DNA of 64,000 nt from positions 38,006,781 to 38,070,780 of the forward strand of contig NC_081830.1 of NCBI RefSeq assembly GCF_030867095.1. Direction: 5' to 3'. This stretch comes from Alligator mississippiensis (taxonomy: Eukaryota; Chordata; Crocodylia; Alligatoridae). The notes under the pieces were generated by a model. It did not search any database. It was not told the origin of the DNA and saw only the letters and a list, made by a program, of their open reading frames with translations. This document shows, in pieces, positions 12,501-23,318 of this stretch. Made by a program: the position numbers and the translations under genes. How positions within the stretch are numbered: the stretch's first letter is position 1; every line of letters starts with the position of its first letter.

Positions 12501-15500
12501 GACAAGCATGGATGCACAGAATCATTTAAATGTTTAAATAAAGCCTAGTTCTTATGTAAGACAGCTGTTCCTGCTGCACTACCTGACTAAAACACTGTAG
12601 CATGTTCAATCACCAAAAAGCATTGTCTTTCAAAGTAACACAGAGATTAATAGAGACACTAGTTTCATGGGATTGCCCACCTGCACTGTTTTATGTCCCT
12701 GCTAATGTCAAATTGGTCTCAGTACCCTCCTTTTCTATCTTTGTGCTCTCTACCAGTGAGTTACATCCCAGGTGGGTGATCATGAGGCCAAGGCAGGACA
12801 GTGAACTGTAAAAAAAGCATCCCTCCAAGCTCTCCTGACTACTTGCCAGAATACAGCTCCCACATGGTAGGAGTTAATTAAAAATATGGGGCTTAACACT
12901 GATCTCTGCTTCTATAGCCACCATTGTAAGCAGACTTACTTCCAATTAACACCAGAGTAAGTGATATGAAAATCAGCCTAAGAAGCTATTATGTAGGGAC
13001 AAGATCCCCTGGCCTGGCCAATCTACAGTTTCTCTCTCCCCTCAAATAACTGTGTCATTCCGGTAATGACTTTTTTTTTGGCATTGTGCATCACTTCATT
13101 ACTATTCAAGGAGCTCAAGCACTTTAATGAAATGCTGATGGATATTTCTTGCAGATGTGTGGAATGTAATTACATCTCCCTTTATACCGAAGTACCTCTC
13201 GGCCCCACGCTGTGCCTCCCTACATGGAGTGATCTACCTTATTGGTGACAACACCAAGAAGGTTTATGTGTACGATCCGGATGCAAACATATGGCAGAAG
13301 GTAAGTGACGTAGGTAGCTAAGGAGCACTGTTCTGGGCACTGCTATCATGCCAGCCACGTTAAGGGAGGGATCTAATATAACCTTTATAGTGCTTCACCC
13401 CACAGTAATAAGACCCCCTCATTCCTCCTGATTTCAATGGGAACTGATATGTAAATATTTAAAGATTCTCTGGGGGGGCCCTTCTCTCTAACCCTCTCAT
13501 GGGCAAAAGCGGAGCTCAATTACAGTGTTTATTTAGATCTTAGGCTTCCCCATGAGGATCCACCATAGCAAGGTAGATGCCTGTTTCTTGAGTGGTTGGG
13601 GGAAGGGCTGTGAAGTGTGTCCTGAACCCCTGATGAACCTCATGAGTTTGTAGCTAAGTTGTTTTAGCTGATACCTCCCACCCCTGAACTAATTTCCCCT
13701 CTGCTCAGAATAAAATGCTAGCCCTGAATAAGTGGGAACCATACCAATTAAATAAAGACTCTTCTTAGTTGCTGAGTGATTTGCTAGCAAAGGAGTCTGG
13801 GGCATTGTGGTTTTGACTTCAGAAGCCCCCCCATGCCTGTGGCAGAGTCCCAGGAACCAAAGGGTGGCTGTGAGGATGCCCTAGGCAGCAGCATGGCATG
13901 ATTTGCCCCCCAGGCCCTGCTGGCCTCTGAAGATGTGTGTAATGTTGTTGCAGGCTTGGGTTACATAAGATCATTCTGAAATCCTGGTGCAGCTGTTCCC
14001 ATGGCGTCAGTGCTCAGCTGACCAAGCTGCCCCCACTCTGATGCTCGGGACAGGTGCAGGGAGCACCCTGCCAGCGTGTTCCCAGCTCCCTCCCTCTGTC
14101 CTTGCAAATACCATTTAGCGCTGTCAGGTTCCCATTACCCATCAGCTCCAGTTTGGGGAATGCCCCTGTTAACTCTTTCAGCCTGATGGTTGCTGTTCCC
14201 ATCTAGCTCCCTTCCTCCTCTGTTGGTATAGTGGGTCTCTGTACTGGAGAGCTGCTGCAGTCCAGGATCTCTGCATAGCCTATGGCAGAGAGAGGTAGAT
14301 GGTAACTTGGATGATTACTAGTTTCACCCTCACCCTGATCTATTTACTCCAGTTCATCCCACTCAGCTGAGCTCATTTCCGGGGTTGGTGAAATCCCTTT
14401 GACTCTTTGTTAAATGAATCCGTTCTCACACCTAGCTCTTATCACCTGTCCTGCTTCTTTAGGTTAGAGACCATCCTTTCTTTACATGTGCGCTCAGTCC
14501 CTGCCATGATGGGACCTCAAGACACTCCTGCAGTACCAATGGTAACAAGAGGCCCAGAAAAAAGTAGATTAGCTGGGACCCTATAAGGTTTTTCCCTTCA
14601 TGTAATTAGAGGTGAATTGAGGGAAACTTGGAAGGTCATAGAAATGAAACTTCTCTAGTATTCATTCCCTGGGTGTTTCTGATAAAACATTAGATCTAAG
14701 AGTTAATACCTCACTGATACTACAGTCCAAGAATGGCTGCCATAGAAATTCCACGGACTGACTGACTGAAGATGTTTCTGAAGCAGCTCACAGCTCTTTT
14801 GATGATGCTAAAACCTAGCTCACTGAAAGCACTGTTCCCCAGTAGATCACAAGGCATGGACAAAGAAGGGGTGAAGTTGACTTGCCCAATATCATGGAAC
14901 AAGAGCAAAACAGCTGCAATCAGGTCTTCTAGTTCCCAGTTCAGTGCCCTCTCTACTGGGCCACTCTTGGGTGAAATGACCTGTGCGCTGGCTCACATTT
15001 ACAGAGATTGTTTCTAGGTGTTTGGCCCAGAAACTTAAGCCAAAAGTTTCACATCTTGGCACCTAGATCCATACTGAAGTATCTCCATGAGAACGGCCTG
15101 ATTTTTCAGGGGTGCTTCCAGCGGACTGAGATTTTTCTCTTTGACAAAAAGGAGTTTATGCTTGTTTCCTTGGGTTTTTTTTTTTTAATGAAAGAATTTA
15201 GATTCTTCAGATGTGGCCCCCACGGAGATGTTCAGATGAGGTACCACCCCCACTCTGGCCCTGTGCTCCTCCCAGTCTAAACACAGGTCACAGCGGAGGA
15301 CCATCAGGGTCCCCCCATGCCATTCCACCTCAGGTCTGTAATGCATCTTACCTCCCACCATTCACCTCAGCTTCTTGTTATTTCTATGCAGGGGCTTTTA
15401 GTGGTGTTCTTTGCTGTTGGGTACAAACTCACTGAGAACTGGGATGAAATCCAGGGAGTTTGCTTCACTTATGAGGTCTCTGAGAAGCCAACAGTTATTG

Positions 15501-16940
15501 CACATGCATCTTGGGCCATTTCCTTAGGGTATGTCTACATTGCACAGTTAACACATGCTCTTTCTTGGGTGTTAGGATCATAAAATCTTAGAAAAGTAGG
15601 CTTGGAAGGAGCCTCAAGAGGTCATCTAGTAGGGTTGGAAGGGACCTTGGGAGCTCAAGGCAGAATAATCACTATCTGAACCATCCCATACAAATCCTTG
15701 TCTAACATATTAGGAAAACTACACAATCATTACAAGACATAACAACCTAATCTGCCACAGGTAAAACAGGGGGACAGTGGTGATCAATGTTGCCATTACC
15801 TCCCCTCCCTTTTATGCTGTAATCTTTCACAGCAATTTGGTAGTGTTTTAAACCTGAGCTAGCTGGCCCAGTTGGGGATATAGGTTAGATCAGGAGTAGG
15901 CAACCCCATTACAGTTGCCAGAGTGTGGCACTCTAAGACACTTAGCTTGGCACGTGTGCCTCTGGGTGGATGGCGGGGAAGGGGCCAGGGCTACACAGCA
16001 ACAAGGATTGGGCCCCTCATGGCTCCCCTGCCATCCACCCTTGGCACACCAACATCTTACCAGTTGAAGTTGCAGGTATTTTTGGCACTGACTAAAAATG
16101 TTGCCAACCCCTGGGTAAGAGCCTGGTAACCCACCTGCTTTGCAGGGAGGATTCAGGTTAAAATATTCACACAATTCCCCTTATGTACCCAGAAAAGCAG
16201 ATAAGTTCTCCCCCAGTTCACCTGGAAAGAATCATAGAGTTTCTCTGCTCAAAGTCCCATGACAGATGCCTCTAGAAGATCTAGTGACATACCCAGAGAG
16301 AGTGACACAAACACAGACACTAACTCTGGTCTGAGTTTGCAGTACGTTAGTTTTTGCTTAAACGGAGCTAAACTGTGCGCTCAGACCCAAGTGCCAAATA
16401 TCCAATATAATGCTTCAGTGAAAACTCACCCTTTTGCCTTTCTCCTTTCCCCTTATAAAGTACTGTGCAAAGGCAGTAATGGTACATTTCTTTGCAGTAT
16501 AATGTCAGCAGTCAATGCCTCTGTGTGCTTTGCAGAGTTCCAGACAGGAGTTGCTCCTTAATATAGAGCTGGGGACAAAGCTGGTACTCGATGGGTGTGG
16601 AAGCCATCTTGTTCCCTTGCACTTGATTCCACGTATCGGGATGTGGTGTGAGGATGTATCCGTCTAACAGGGCAAATATCTGTTACAGGTACAGCTGCTT
16701 CACACACTGCATGAGAACGGAGGCATGGTGCCGCTGGGAGGCAAACTCTTTGTGACAGGAGGGCGCTGGAAGGGCATGGATGGTGACTATCTGGTAGAGA
16801 TGGAAATTTATGATTGTGCCAAGGATAGTTGGAAAAGGGAGGGACCCATGCCCTGCCTCTGGCTGTACCACAGCTCTTCCTCCATCTTTATGGACACCTC
16901 CAAGTGGACAGAACCCTTTCTAGGAGACCACGTGCAGTAG
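1..16940 (+). CDS. KLHL30: KLHL30, Kelch-like protein 30 (partial, 5' end outside window)
   Basis: Putative substrate adaptor of a Cullin-3 ubiquitin ligase: BTB binds CUL3, BACK links, the Kelch propeller binds substrate. This role is known for the family; KLHL30 itself is little studied. Coding segments, all with GT-AG introns and continuous frame, are 1-501, 3036-3198, 9192-9278, 10122-10277, 10950-11138, 13155-13300 and 16689-16940. Together they give 497 residues and a TAG stop; human KLHL30 is about 578 residues, so roughly 80 N-terminal residues lie upstream. The first exon holds the end of BTB (YTGKITI, then [13 protein letters not shown]) and the BACK domain. Later exons carry Kelch blades with paired glycines (VVVGGR, YVTGG, YVIGG, YLIGS, YLIGD, FVTGG). 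An acidic EEEEED insertion lies in the first blade. The ERFE gene follows on the same strand 9.5 kb away, as in human 2q37.3. I see no frameshift or missing exon. Confidence 0.93.
502..3035 (+). other. KLHL30 intron after the BACK exon
   Basis: This non-coding span of 2.5 kb carries one clear mobile element, the hAT-type MITE at 1784-1927. I recognise nothing else in it; the small open frames have no family resemblance. Confidence 0.7.
1784..1927. mobile_element. 144-bp hAT-type MITE with perfect 8-bp target duplication
   Basis: Terminal inverted repeats of about 19 bp begin CAGGGATCCTGG at 1784 and end with the complement at 1927. The element is flanked by identical 8-bp copies GTCATCAG at 1776-1783 and 1928-1935. 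An 8-bp duplication is the hAT superfamily signature. The right half contains a nearly perfect palindrome (about 1868-1906) built on ATGAAACACTACTA, so almost the whole element can fold. It has no coding capacity, so it is non-autonomous. Confidence 0.9.
3036..3198 (+). CDS. KLHL30: KLHL30 exon: first Kelch blade
   Basis: Acceptor TTATTTAAG precedes 3036 and donor GTATGT follows 3198 (phase 1). It encodes [20 protein letters not shown], then the blade core [18 protein letters not shown], and ends in FAFYDIKP. The glutamate run is an acidic loop inside the blade. Confidence 0.9.
3850..4290. repeat. Degenerate repeats of a self-complementary unit
   Basis: Several decayed copies of a unit like GCAGCTCCACT..CAGCATGGAGCTGC follow each other, clearest at about 4079-4100, 4155-4180, 4206-4235 and 4256-4280. 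Each unit begins CAGCTCCA and ends TGGAGCTG, so it is a small hairpin. The array lies within the putative 3585-6263 element. Confidence 0.6.
4790..4865 (-). repeat. MIR-like SINE remnant (minus orientation)
   Basis: The text reads GGGAAACAGGCAGAGG, then an ACACGGCAAGCTAGCAGCAG stretch. This resembles the reverse complement of the amniote MIR core region. It is short and diverged; assignment is by eye. Confidence 0.4.
5073..5954. mobile_element. 882-bp non-autonomous hAT element with perfect 8-bp target duplication
   Basis: Identical 8-bp CTCTAGGG copies lie at 5065-5072 and 5955-5962. The left end CAGCATCTCTCAACC and the complemented right end TAGTGGTTCTCAAAC form imperfect hAT-type inverted repeats. 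The GC-rich interior has overlapping open frames in several phases, but none resembles a transposase. It is nested in the older 3585-6263 element. Confidence 0.88.
6361..6470 (+). repeat. MIR-like SINE remnant
   Basis: The tRNA-like head GTGGCCCAGAGAACAGTGCC, an AATCAGGAGG segment and the core CTGCCACTGACTTGG..TCACTTTG follow the order of the ancient MIR family. It is diverged and has lost its 3' end. Confidence 0.6.
7166..7216. repeat. Two-copy tandem duplication of about 26 bp
   Basis: Two nearly identical copies of CCTCCAGCCTGGGTGAAGGG lie end to end. There is no coding sense. Confidence 0.8.
9192..9278 (+). CDS. KLHL30: KLHL30 exon: Kelch strand segment
   Basis: Acceptor TTTTCCAG ends at 9191; donor GTATGT starts at 9279. 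The 87-bp exon enters and leaves in phase 1 and encodes [19 protein letters not shown], then [10 protein letters not shown]. The tryptophan and the VYVTGG turn are Kelch signatures. Confidence 0.9.
9279..10121 (+). other. KLHL30 intron with a 29-bp tandem duplication
   Basis: The only structure seen is the exact 29-bp tandem duplication at 9572-9629. No exon or transposon was recognised. Confidence 0.7.
9572..9633. repeat. Exact tandem duplication, 29-bp unit
   Basis: ATTGACATTAATGAATTTTA.. at 9572-9600 is repeated without change at 9601-9629, and the first bases of a third copy follow. Perfect identity implies a recent duplication. Confidence 0.95.
10122..10277 (+). CDS. KLHL30: KLHL30 exon: Kelch blade
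   Basis: Acceptor CTTCCTAG ends at 10121; donor GTAGGG starts at 10278. It encodes [18 protein letters not shown], then [19 protein letters not shown] and GEIYVIGG. It enters and leaves in phase 1, like its neighbours. Confidence 0.92.
10278..10949 (+). other. KLHL30 intron
   Basis: I see no recognisable repeat or exon in this 672-bp intron; a pyrimidine-rich tract leads into the acceptor. Confidence 0.6.
10950..11138 (+). CDS. KLHL30: KLHL30 exon: Kelch blade
   Basis: Acceptor TTATTTGCAG ends at 10949; donor GTAAGA starts at 11139. It encodes [20 protein letters not shown], then [13 protein letters not shown] and LQCYNPVI. The [10 protein letters not shown] pattern is a classic Kelch YDP..W segment. 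Confidence 0.92.
11139..13154 (+). other. KLHL30 intron
   Basis: About 11550-11610 resembles half of the TGTAAATCA-type palindromic repeat described at 34290-34407 (CAGCTGGGATAAATCAATA). A stretch at about 11710-12080 may be an old interspersed repeat, but I could not assign a family. The rest is unremarkable. Confidence 0.5.
13155..13300 (+). CDS. KLHL30: KLHL30 exon: Kelch blade
   Basis: Acceptor TTTCTTGCAG ends at 13154; donor GTAAGT starts at 13301 (phase 0). It encodes [20 protein letters not shown], then GVIYLIGDN and [13 protein letters not shown]. Confidence 0.92.
14850..14963 (-). repeat. MIR-like SINE remnant (minus orientation)
   Basis: The complement reads GTGGCCCAGTAGAGAGGGCA, then GACCTGATTGCAGC and TTGGGCAAGTCAACTTCACC. 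This follows MIR head and core order, including the diagnostic GGGCAAGTCA block. Confidence 0.6.
15577..15770 (-). mobile_element. CR1 LINE 3' fragment (minus orientation)
   Basis: ATCATAAAATCTTAGAAAAG is followed by GGTTGGAAGGGACCTTGGGA and GTCATCTAG, the complement of the usual CR1 3' end. The 3' tail lies at the low coordinate. There is no coding part; the element is 5' truncated, as most CR1 copies are. Confidence 0.65.
15891..16113. mobile_element. 223-bp hAT-type MITE
   Basis: The left end CAGGAGTAGGCAACC and the complemented right end CAGGGGTTGGCAAC are inverted repeats. The flanking octamers GGTTAGAT and GGTAAGAG agree at 6 of 8 positions, consistent with an aged 8-bp duplication. 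The interior is low in coding potential (GGCACACC, TGGCAC motifs common in such elements). Confidence 0.75.
16689..16940 (+). CDS. KLHL30: KLHL30 terminal coding exon
   Basis: Acceptor TGTTACAG ends at 16688; the frame closes at TAG 16938-16940. It encodes [34 protein letters not shown], and the C-terminal tail ending GDHVQ. This closes the Kelch propeller. Confidence 0.92.
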   Translation, partial: VQLLHTLHENGGMVPLGGKLFVTGGRWKGMDGDYLVEMEIYDCAKDSWKREGPMPCLWLYHSSSSIFMDTSKWTEPFLGDHVQ

Positions 16941-18079
16941 GAGAGCCTGGGAGCGCTGGCCAGGGTGGGGATGGGCCTGTTCACAATGTGGAAGAGTGTT
17001 TTGTTTTAAGCATCACTGTTTGCACGTTGTTTTGCCTGCACATCTCACTCTCCTCAGCCCTTCTGCTGTGCAGAGGCCACTCAGCACATCTCGGGGGAAG
17101 CCCTAACTCATGAAATGGACTCCAAGCACAGCTCTTTTCAGTGCCAATGTGACAGGGGTGGGGCTGGTTTCTTTATTTGTCTTTTACTCATTCATTGAAA
17201 AGTCTCCTTGCTCGGTCTGCTGATGGATCCTGCAAAGAGAACAATGCAAACTGGCCTGACCTGGACTGGATTTGTGTTCCCAGCTCTGAAACTGGGTCTC
17301 CATAGCACAGAGTGAGGACACAGGGTGCTGTCCTGTGGGTGGCTGCCCCACACTAGGCTTTTAATAGCCCAAATAGTTGAAACTGTTCAGTTCTTGTTTT
17401 ATTGATATAGGTTTTATATACATTTTATTTATACTTATTCTATGTAACATGGCCTACTACCAACTGCTCTGCTGTGTCTGTACAACAGTGAGCTAGATAT
17501 TGCTTTACGAAAAATAAGCTGTATTTCTCCTGCTGGCAGTTACTGTGGGGATCAGATTTGCTGCTGATCAGGGAGGAAATGTCTGGGTATTTTGGTGTTT
17601 CTATTTCATTGTATGTTCTCACAAACTACAGGCACCCAAATAAGATACACACCTTGTTTTGGGAAAGTGGAATGAAGGGGAGATTTTTTTTCAGGGTCAT
17701 GGCCCAAATCTACCACATGGAGCAGCTCACTTACCCTCAGCCAGCTCACTGGCTGCTTCAGGCAAAAGCTCAAGCTTTAACTCCATCACAGCCACTGCTG
17801 AACTAGCAGCAGCTTTTGCCTCCTCAGCCAAAACCTACTGCCAATTGTAGAAGTGGCCAGGAGAGAGTTAAAACTAACTCTGATGCTGCAGAGCGCGCTC
17901 TACCCCTCCTTCTCTGGGGCCAGGGAGAAAAGCAGAGCCAGAAACCATTACAGGTCCCTATGCAGCCATTACAGAACCTATATGCATCAATTTGAGCACA
18001 GAAAGCAGTTTTCCTGCTTAAAACCTGTGCCCAACTTTTGGATGACCGACTTTTGGGGAAAAGGTACTTGTGATATGTG

Positions 18080-18085
18080 AATAAA
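18080..18085 (+). terminator. Candidate KLHL30 polyadenylation signal
   Basis: This is the first canonical AATAAA I find after the KLHL30 stop, implying a 3' untranslated region of about 1.1 kb. No transcript supports it here. Confidence 0.35.
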
Positions 18086-20214
18086 TATGGTATATTTTGC
18101 TGGTATGCAAGTACTGCGTTTCTTTCAAAAATGTTGGGGCTGGCAGTAGAGCAGCCTGAATCCTACAACGTAGGCTTTCCAGTCTATAGTCAAGAGCTTT
18201 TCATCTCTTTGTGCATAAAAAACAGAGGCTGACCAGAAGAAGTACCTGCGAACCAGATTTCTGCCTTCTGAGGTGCTTTCTAAACATTGTCCAGAGGTGG
18301 CAAAATTCAGTCCTCAGTTACAGCATGTTAAACAGAGTGAATCCACATTCAGCAGAGACCGTTTGTACTTACACCCGCATCACAGAGCAGAAACTGGTTC
18401 ACTGCATCAGGCCCTTCTGGAGTGAGAAGGGAGCAGCATCTCGGTGTGATCTGTTTGCACAGAGCTGCATTATGATTTGGCCAGGTCATTTCCATTGATG
18501 CTGTGGAGTCATTCATCTGTAGTCTCCCATGTCACATAGTGCATCTGCCCCCCCTGCAAGTCCACCAAGATGGGGCTCTCCTTCCTTCCCCACTGCCAGA
18601 CAAACCTTCAGCAGAATATTAAGAGACGGTCTTCTTGAGGTGCTTTGCTAGAAAGTCAGGCACTAAGATAGTGTCTTCCTCTTCCCCCTTCAGCACAAGA
18701 AGGAACCTGTTACTATTCACTCCTTCCCATAACAGGTCAATATTCTTTCTCTGGATCTGAGTAAATTGGAGAGGCTGCCCAAGAGTTGGCTAGGGAGTTT
18801 TCCATACATGTTTCTTTCATATATACAACGCCTATTTTTTTCCCCCTAAAAATATTTCACAAAAAATTGTGGCATTAGCTAACATGGCCACAATATTTTT
18901 ACCAACAGGTTTAATCAAATCACAATTCAATTATTTGTTAAATACCTTTTAAAACTAAGCACTTCTGCTGTTTGTTTGTATTAAAATCTCATGGGAAAAA
19001 ATGGATGGGAAATGCCTTTGGAACACTGTGGTAGTGCTGGACTGATGCTGTGGCCGTGATGGTCTAGCAAATATGGGAGAGGCAGCAATTTTTGTGGGTG
19101 ATTATCTTTTATTGCACCATCTGCAAGGATGGGAGACATTTAGATGAGGTCTGAGTGCAGGCCATTCTGGCATTCAAAAACTTACCTAAGTCTATCCCAA
19201 CCATGCAGTTGGCCCAATAAAAGCTGTCACTCACAAACATCCTTGCCTTTGAAATGCTGATTTTTTGCAAGATCCTTTTCCTGTTTTTCCAGCCAGCATA
19301 AATCAACTATGAGCAGGATGGCTGGGAGCAAGACCTAAGCCCTTCCTTAGGGTGTAACTCTTATGGGGGTGTGATCACTCCACATGCTGCCTTTATGACT
19401 GAGGGATCTGTTCTGAGAGATACAAAATGTTTATAATGGCAATAACTAGAGAATGACACTTCTTTCAATGTAGCTGTGTTGCATTGACTACTATCTGTGG
19501 TGATTGCAAATAGCTTGATTTTGTTCAGAATCTGAATAAATAATGATTATTTTAAAGTACCTGAGGTCCTATTGTATGCCTAAACCAAGCAAGCATCTGT
19601 GTTGTTGAATCAGCAGTCCCAAACTGTCAGTGTCAATCTTTTTCCTTATGTTGGCAAACTGGATTGAAGCACAGTTTAATCCACGCAGGAAATGAACAGC
19701 TTTCTCTTGGCTCCGACATCTTTTATCCCAACAACTCCAGAACTTCCACATCTCATGGGTGACTCTGCAGTGCTGGGCCATTTTCCCACAATGCACTGCA
19801 GCCAGTATGTGGGCCAGTACTGGGGCATGTTTGTGTTTCCTGTCTTCTTGTATACACATGGAAATCTGAAGTGACGCTTGTACTGACTCTGGCTACTTCA
19901 CTGTACTTAGCACTTTGTATTGTAACAAATTCATGGCTACTTATATCTTCATAGCTGCAATGACAATCAACACCCCAGGCACTCCTAGTGGCAGTGGGAC
20001 AAGAACCCAGATCTCCTCCTCTCAAAGGCCAAGACCTCAACTACATTAGCTGAAGAAAAGTCATAAGGTCTCCAACCCCTGGCTGAGCTGTTCTAATGCC
20101 ATCTGATGAAGGGCACCTCTCTCCATACTTCCCTTCTCCAGTTGTTATAGCATGTCAAAATGTGATATCCTTTATAAAACAACTCCTCAAATGGTGGGGT
20201 TGTAGTGGGCAGTA

Positions 20215-21897
20215 GGGCTGTGCGAGGCTTCAGACCATGCTTCAGATCTGGAGAAGCTTCAGACGCTTTGGCGTCCAAAGCAACTTGTCTGGATCGAAGC
20301 GCTGGCCTCGTTAGGCTTTCCGAAGTGGTTCGGAACTTCCAAACTGCTTCGGAGCCACTTCGGAGATCTGGCCATAGGATATAATGGGGAATCAATTAAA
20401 TATCTATACCTTTGTTGTTTTTTCTCTGATTTGGATGAAACTTTCAGGGGTGGTAGCCTCTGCTGAGAGTATGAAGTCTGCCAAGTTTCAAAAAGATTGG
20501 TGTAGGGGTTCAGGAGGAACCGCACCCCAAATTCTTGAAAGCAAAACTCAGGTCACGTACATGTTACACCACAGGGGGTGGAAACTGCAGGGGTGGTGGC
20601 CCCTGCTCGGGCCATGAAGCCTGCCAAGTTTCAAGGAGATAGGTGCAGGGGTTTGGGGGAAACTGCACCTCCAGCTGCAGACAAGCAAAACTTGTGACAT
20701 GGGTGACGCTGTGTGTGTTACAGCGCAGCAGGGTGACAGCTGCCGGGATGCTGGCCTCTGCTGAGGCCACAAAGCCTGCCAGCTGCCAAGGAGATCAGTG
20801 CAGGGGTTCTGGGTTCTGGGGCCCTGCATCTCTGGCTGCTGACAGGCAAAACTCGTGACATGGGTGCTTGTGCAACTGACTCTGTCTGTCTTGGAGCAGT
20901 TGATTGTATTGATTATTTCCTCTCCTTAGTCTGTGGTTTGGTAGGTGTTAATCCGTGCTTGTTAACTCATTATGTAGTAGCTAGGTAGTGTGTATTGAGC
21001 TGGTCCCTGAGTGAATCATGATTAATTGGTAACTGGTAACACAGTAGCTTAGCAGCCCGGCCTGCAGTATTTCCACCCCCCCAACCCTGTGCCCCAAGAC
21101 AGACACAGTTGCACAAGCACCCATGTCACAAGTTTTGCTTGTCTGCAGCTTGAGGTGCAGTTTCACCCAAAACCCTGCACTTACCTCCTTGAAACTTGGC
21201 AGGCTTCATGGCCTGAGCAGGGGCCACCACCCCTGCAGTTTTCAGTCTGCTGCGCTTTAACACACACAGGTTCATCTATGTCATGAGTTTTGCCTGTCAG
21301 CAGCTTGAGGTGCAGTTCCCCCCAAACCCCTGCATCTATCACCTTGAAACTTGGCAGGCTTTGTGACCTCACCAAGTGCTACCATCCCTGCAGTTTTCAC
21401 CCCCCTGTGGCTTAACACATGCACATGACATGAATTTTGCTTTCAAGAATTTGCGGTGCGGTTCCCTCCAAGCCCCTGCACCTATCTTCTTGCAACTTGG
21501 CAGGCTTTGTGACCTCAGCAGGGGCCACCATCCCTGCAGTTTTCACCCCCCTGTGGTGTAACATACACATGACGAGATTTGCTTTCAAGAGTTTGGGGTA
21601 CAGTTCCCCCCAAACCCCTGCACCAATCTTCTTGAAACTTGGCAGGCTTCATGCTTGCAGCAGAGGCTACCCTCCCGACAAGTTTCATCCAAATCAGACA
21701 AAATCCAAAAACTTTATAGATATTTGATTGATTCTGTATTATACCCTATGGCCGGAGCTCTGAGGCAGCTCTCAAGCTTCAGAGCCACTTTGGCTGGATT
21801 GAAGCGGGAACCTGGTCCTCAGCTCTGGATCAGATCACTGGCATCTGAAGCAGCTGGATCCAAAGTCGGATTGAATAGCTGCCTACTTGCACAGGCC
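20215..21897. mobile_element. 1.7-kb foldback element with internal subrepeats
   Basis: Two arms of about 0.7-0.8 kb (20215-20880 and 21090-21897) are inverted copies around a unique centre of about 200 bp. The ends GGGCTGTGCGAGG and the complemented GGCCTGTGCAAG match, with TA on both flanks (20213-20214 and 21898-21899). Inside each arm a block of roughly 130-140 bp recurs two or more times, marked by AAGCCTGCCAAGTTTCAAGG, a GTGCAGGGGTTTGGGGG stretch and CAAAACTTGTGACATGGG. There is no transposase, so it is non-autonomous. The TA duplication would fit a Tc1/mariner-like mechanism, but this is unproven. Confidence 0.82.
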
Positions 21898-22878
21898 TAG
21901 TAGGCAGGGTCCCTCTGAATCCCCATGGTCAATAGGTAATAACTACACCGTGACAAGGCAGGCATGCCCTGCCTCAGAGGTGTATAAGAAGGGTGGTCAC
22001 TCACATTGTGGCTGAGGTTTGGAGATAAAAATATGGATTCCATACTTGGAATTGGGTTTGTTTTTGAAACTCCCCTTTCTTTGTAGCAGCTGAAATATAG
22101 CCTGCCCCTAGAGCAAGCATCATGGCTGCTCCCTTCCCTGCTCTGCCTGCTATAGCTTTTCATGTGTCAGAGTATTAATGCTCCCTACTGAGGCTGGTGA
22201 ACGCCTCTCTTTCTCAAACTTGATTTTACAACTCCCCACACATCCCTACACTCCTAAGCTTGTATTGTAGTAAGGGCTGGCATAACTGGCCAGGCAGCAT
22301 GGGTGACAAATTGAAGGGACGAGAAAAATCGTGCACACACACTCACTGGGGGCTGCCTCAAGAGCCTGGGTGTATGCAGAAACAAACAGGGAATCCCTGG
22401 CATTGCTGAGCTGCCACACCATGGCTCTGTTTGGTGCCTGCCCTTGCCAAGTCCCAGCTACATTAAAAGGGAAGGTGGCAAAAATCCTTCCACTGCTCCT
22501 GATCTGACTGCCCCGTCCCTTGCTATGTGTCCCCTCCAACGTGTTCCCCACACCCAGGGTTGCTATTTGATCCTAGACCCATAGCAGTTGTGTGTTATGC
22601 TACTTGGGAAAGCATTTGCAAGCCCTTCAGTGTGGGGAGGAGCTTCACCACAGAGCACTATTCAGCAGTATAAGTGCTCATTCAGGTGTGCTTGTTAAAA
22701 GGGTTTCAGGACTCTGTTGAAAGAACTGCTCCCCCACCTCAACCCCAGCCCTCTCAAAGTGTATCTGCCTCACAAAGCACAACTGACAGAAGTGGGCACA
22801 AGGGGCACACAGAGGACATGCTGACAGTATCATCATGTGAACTGTAAATGCTTTGGACTCAAAGGAGACAGGTTAGAC

Positions 22879-23318
22879 CAGTGGTGCCCAGCTTTCCAAA
22901 CCCCACAGGCCAGATGAGTGGCGCAGGGTCAGTCCATGGATAGGGTCCCATGAAGCATCAGCATGTGGAATCAGTGCGATCCCATGTCCCTTGCTCCCAA
23001 GTGCCTGGATCTGGCCATACCTCAGCCCAACCCTGAGTGCACACCAGCCCAATGCTGCATGCCCTGATCTGGCAATACACTGGCCCCACCTGGCATGCTC
23101 AATGTGACCATCACATTATCTTGTGCACTTGGGCAGGGCCATGATGTTTGGCCTGGAAGACTCCTCACCAGTCTGGAAATTTGGCAGCATGGCAGCAGCA
23201 ATTAACACTACCCCCCCCCCCCCCCCCAAACTGCTGGACCTGTGAGGAGTCCCAGGTGCTGGATGATGTGGCTGTATGAGTCGGACCTGGCCCAGGGACC
23301 AGAGGTTGAACACCATTG
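22879..23318. mobile_element. 440-bp hAT-type element
   Basis: The left end CAGTGGTGCCCAGC and the complemented right end CAATGGTGTTCAACC are inverted. The flanking octamers GGTTAGAC (22871-22878) and GTCTAGAC (23319-23326) agree at 6 of 8 positions. A homopolymer run of about 17 C sits near 23212-23228. Non-coding. Confidence 0.75.

Larger units (their letters stand above)
13301..16688 (+). other. KLHL30 last intron
   Basis: This holds a MIR-like remnant (14850-14963), a minus-strand CR1 tail (about 15577-15770) and a short hAT element (15891-16113). Nothing recognisable lies in 13301-14840. Confidence 0.65.
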
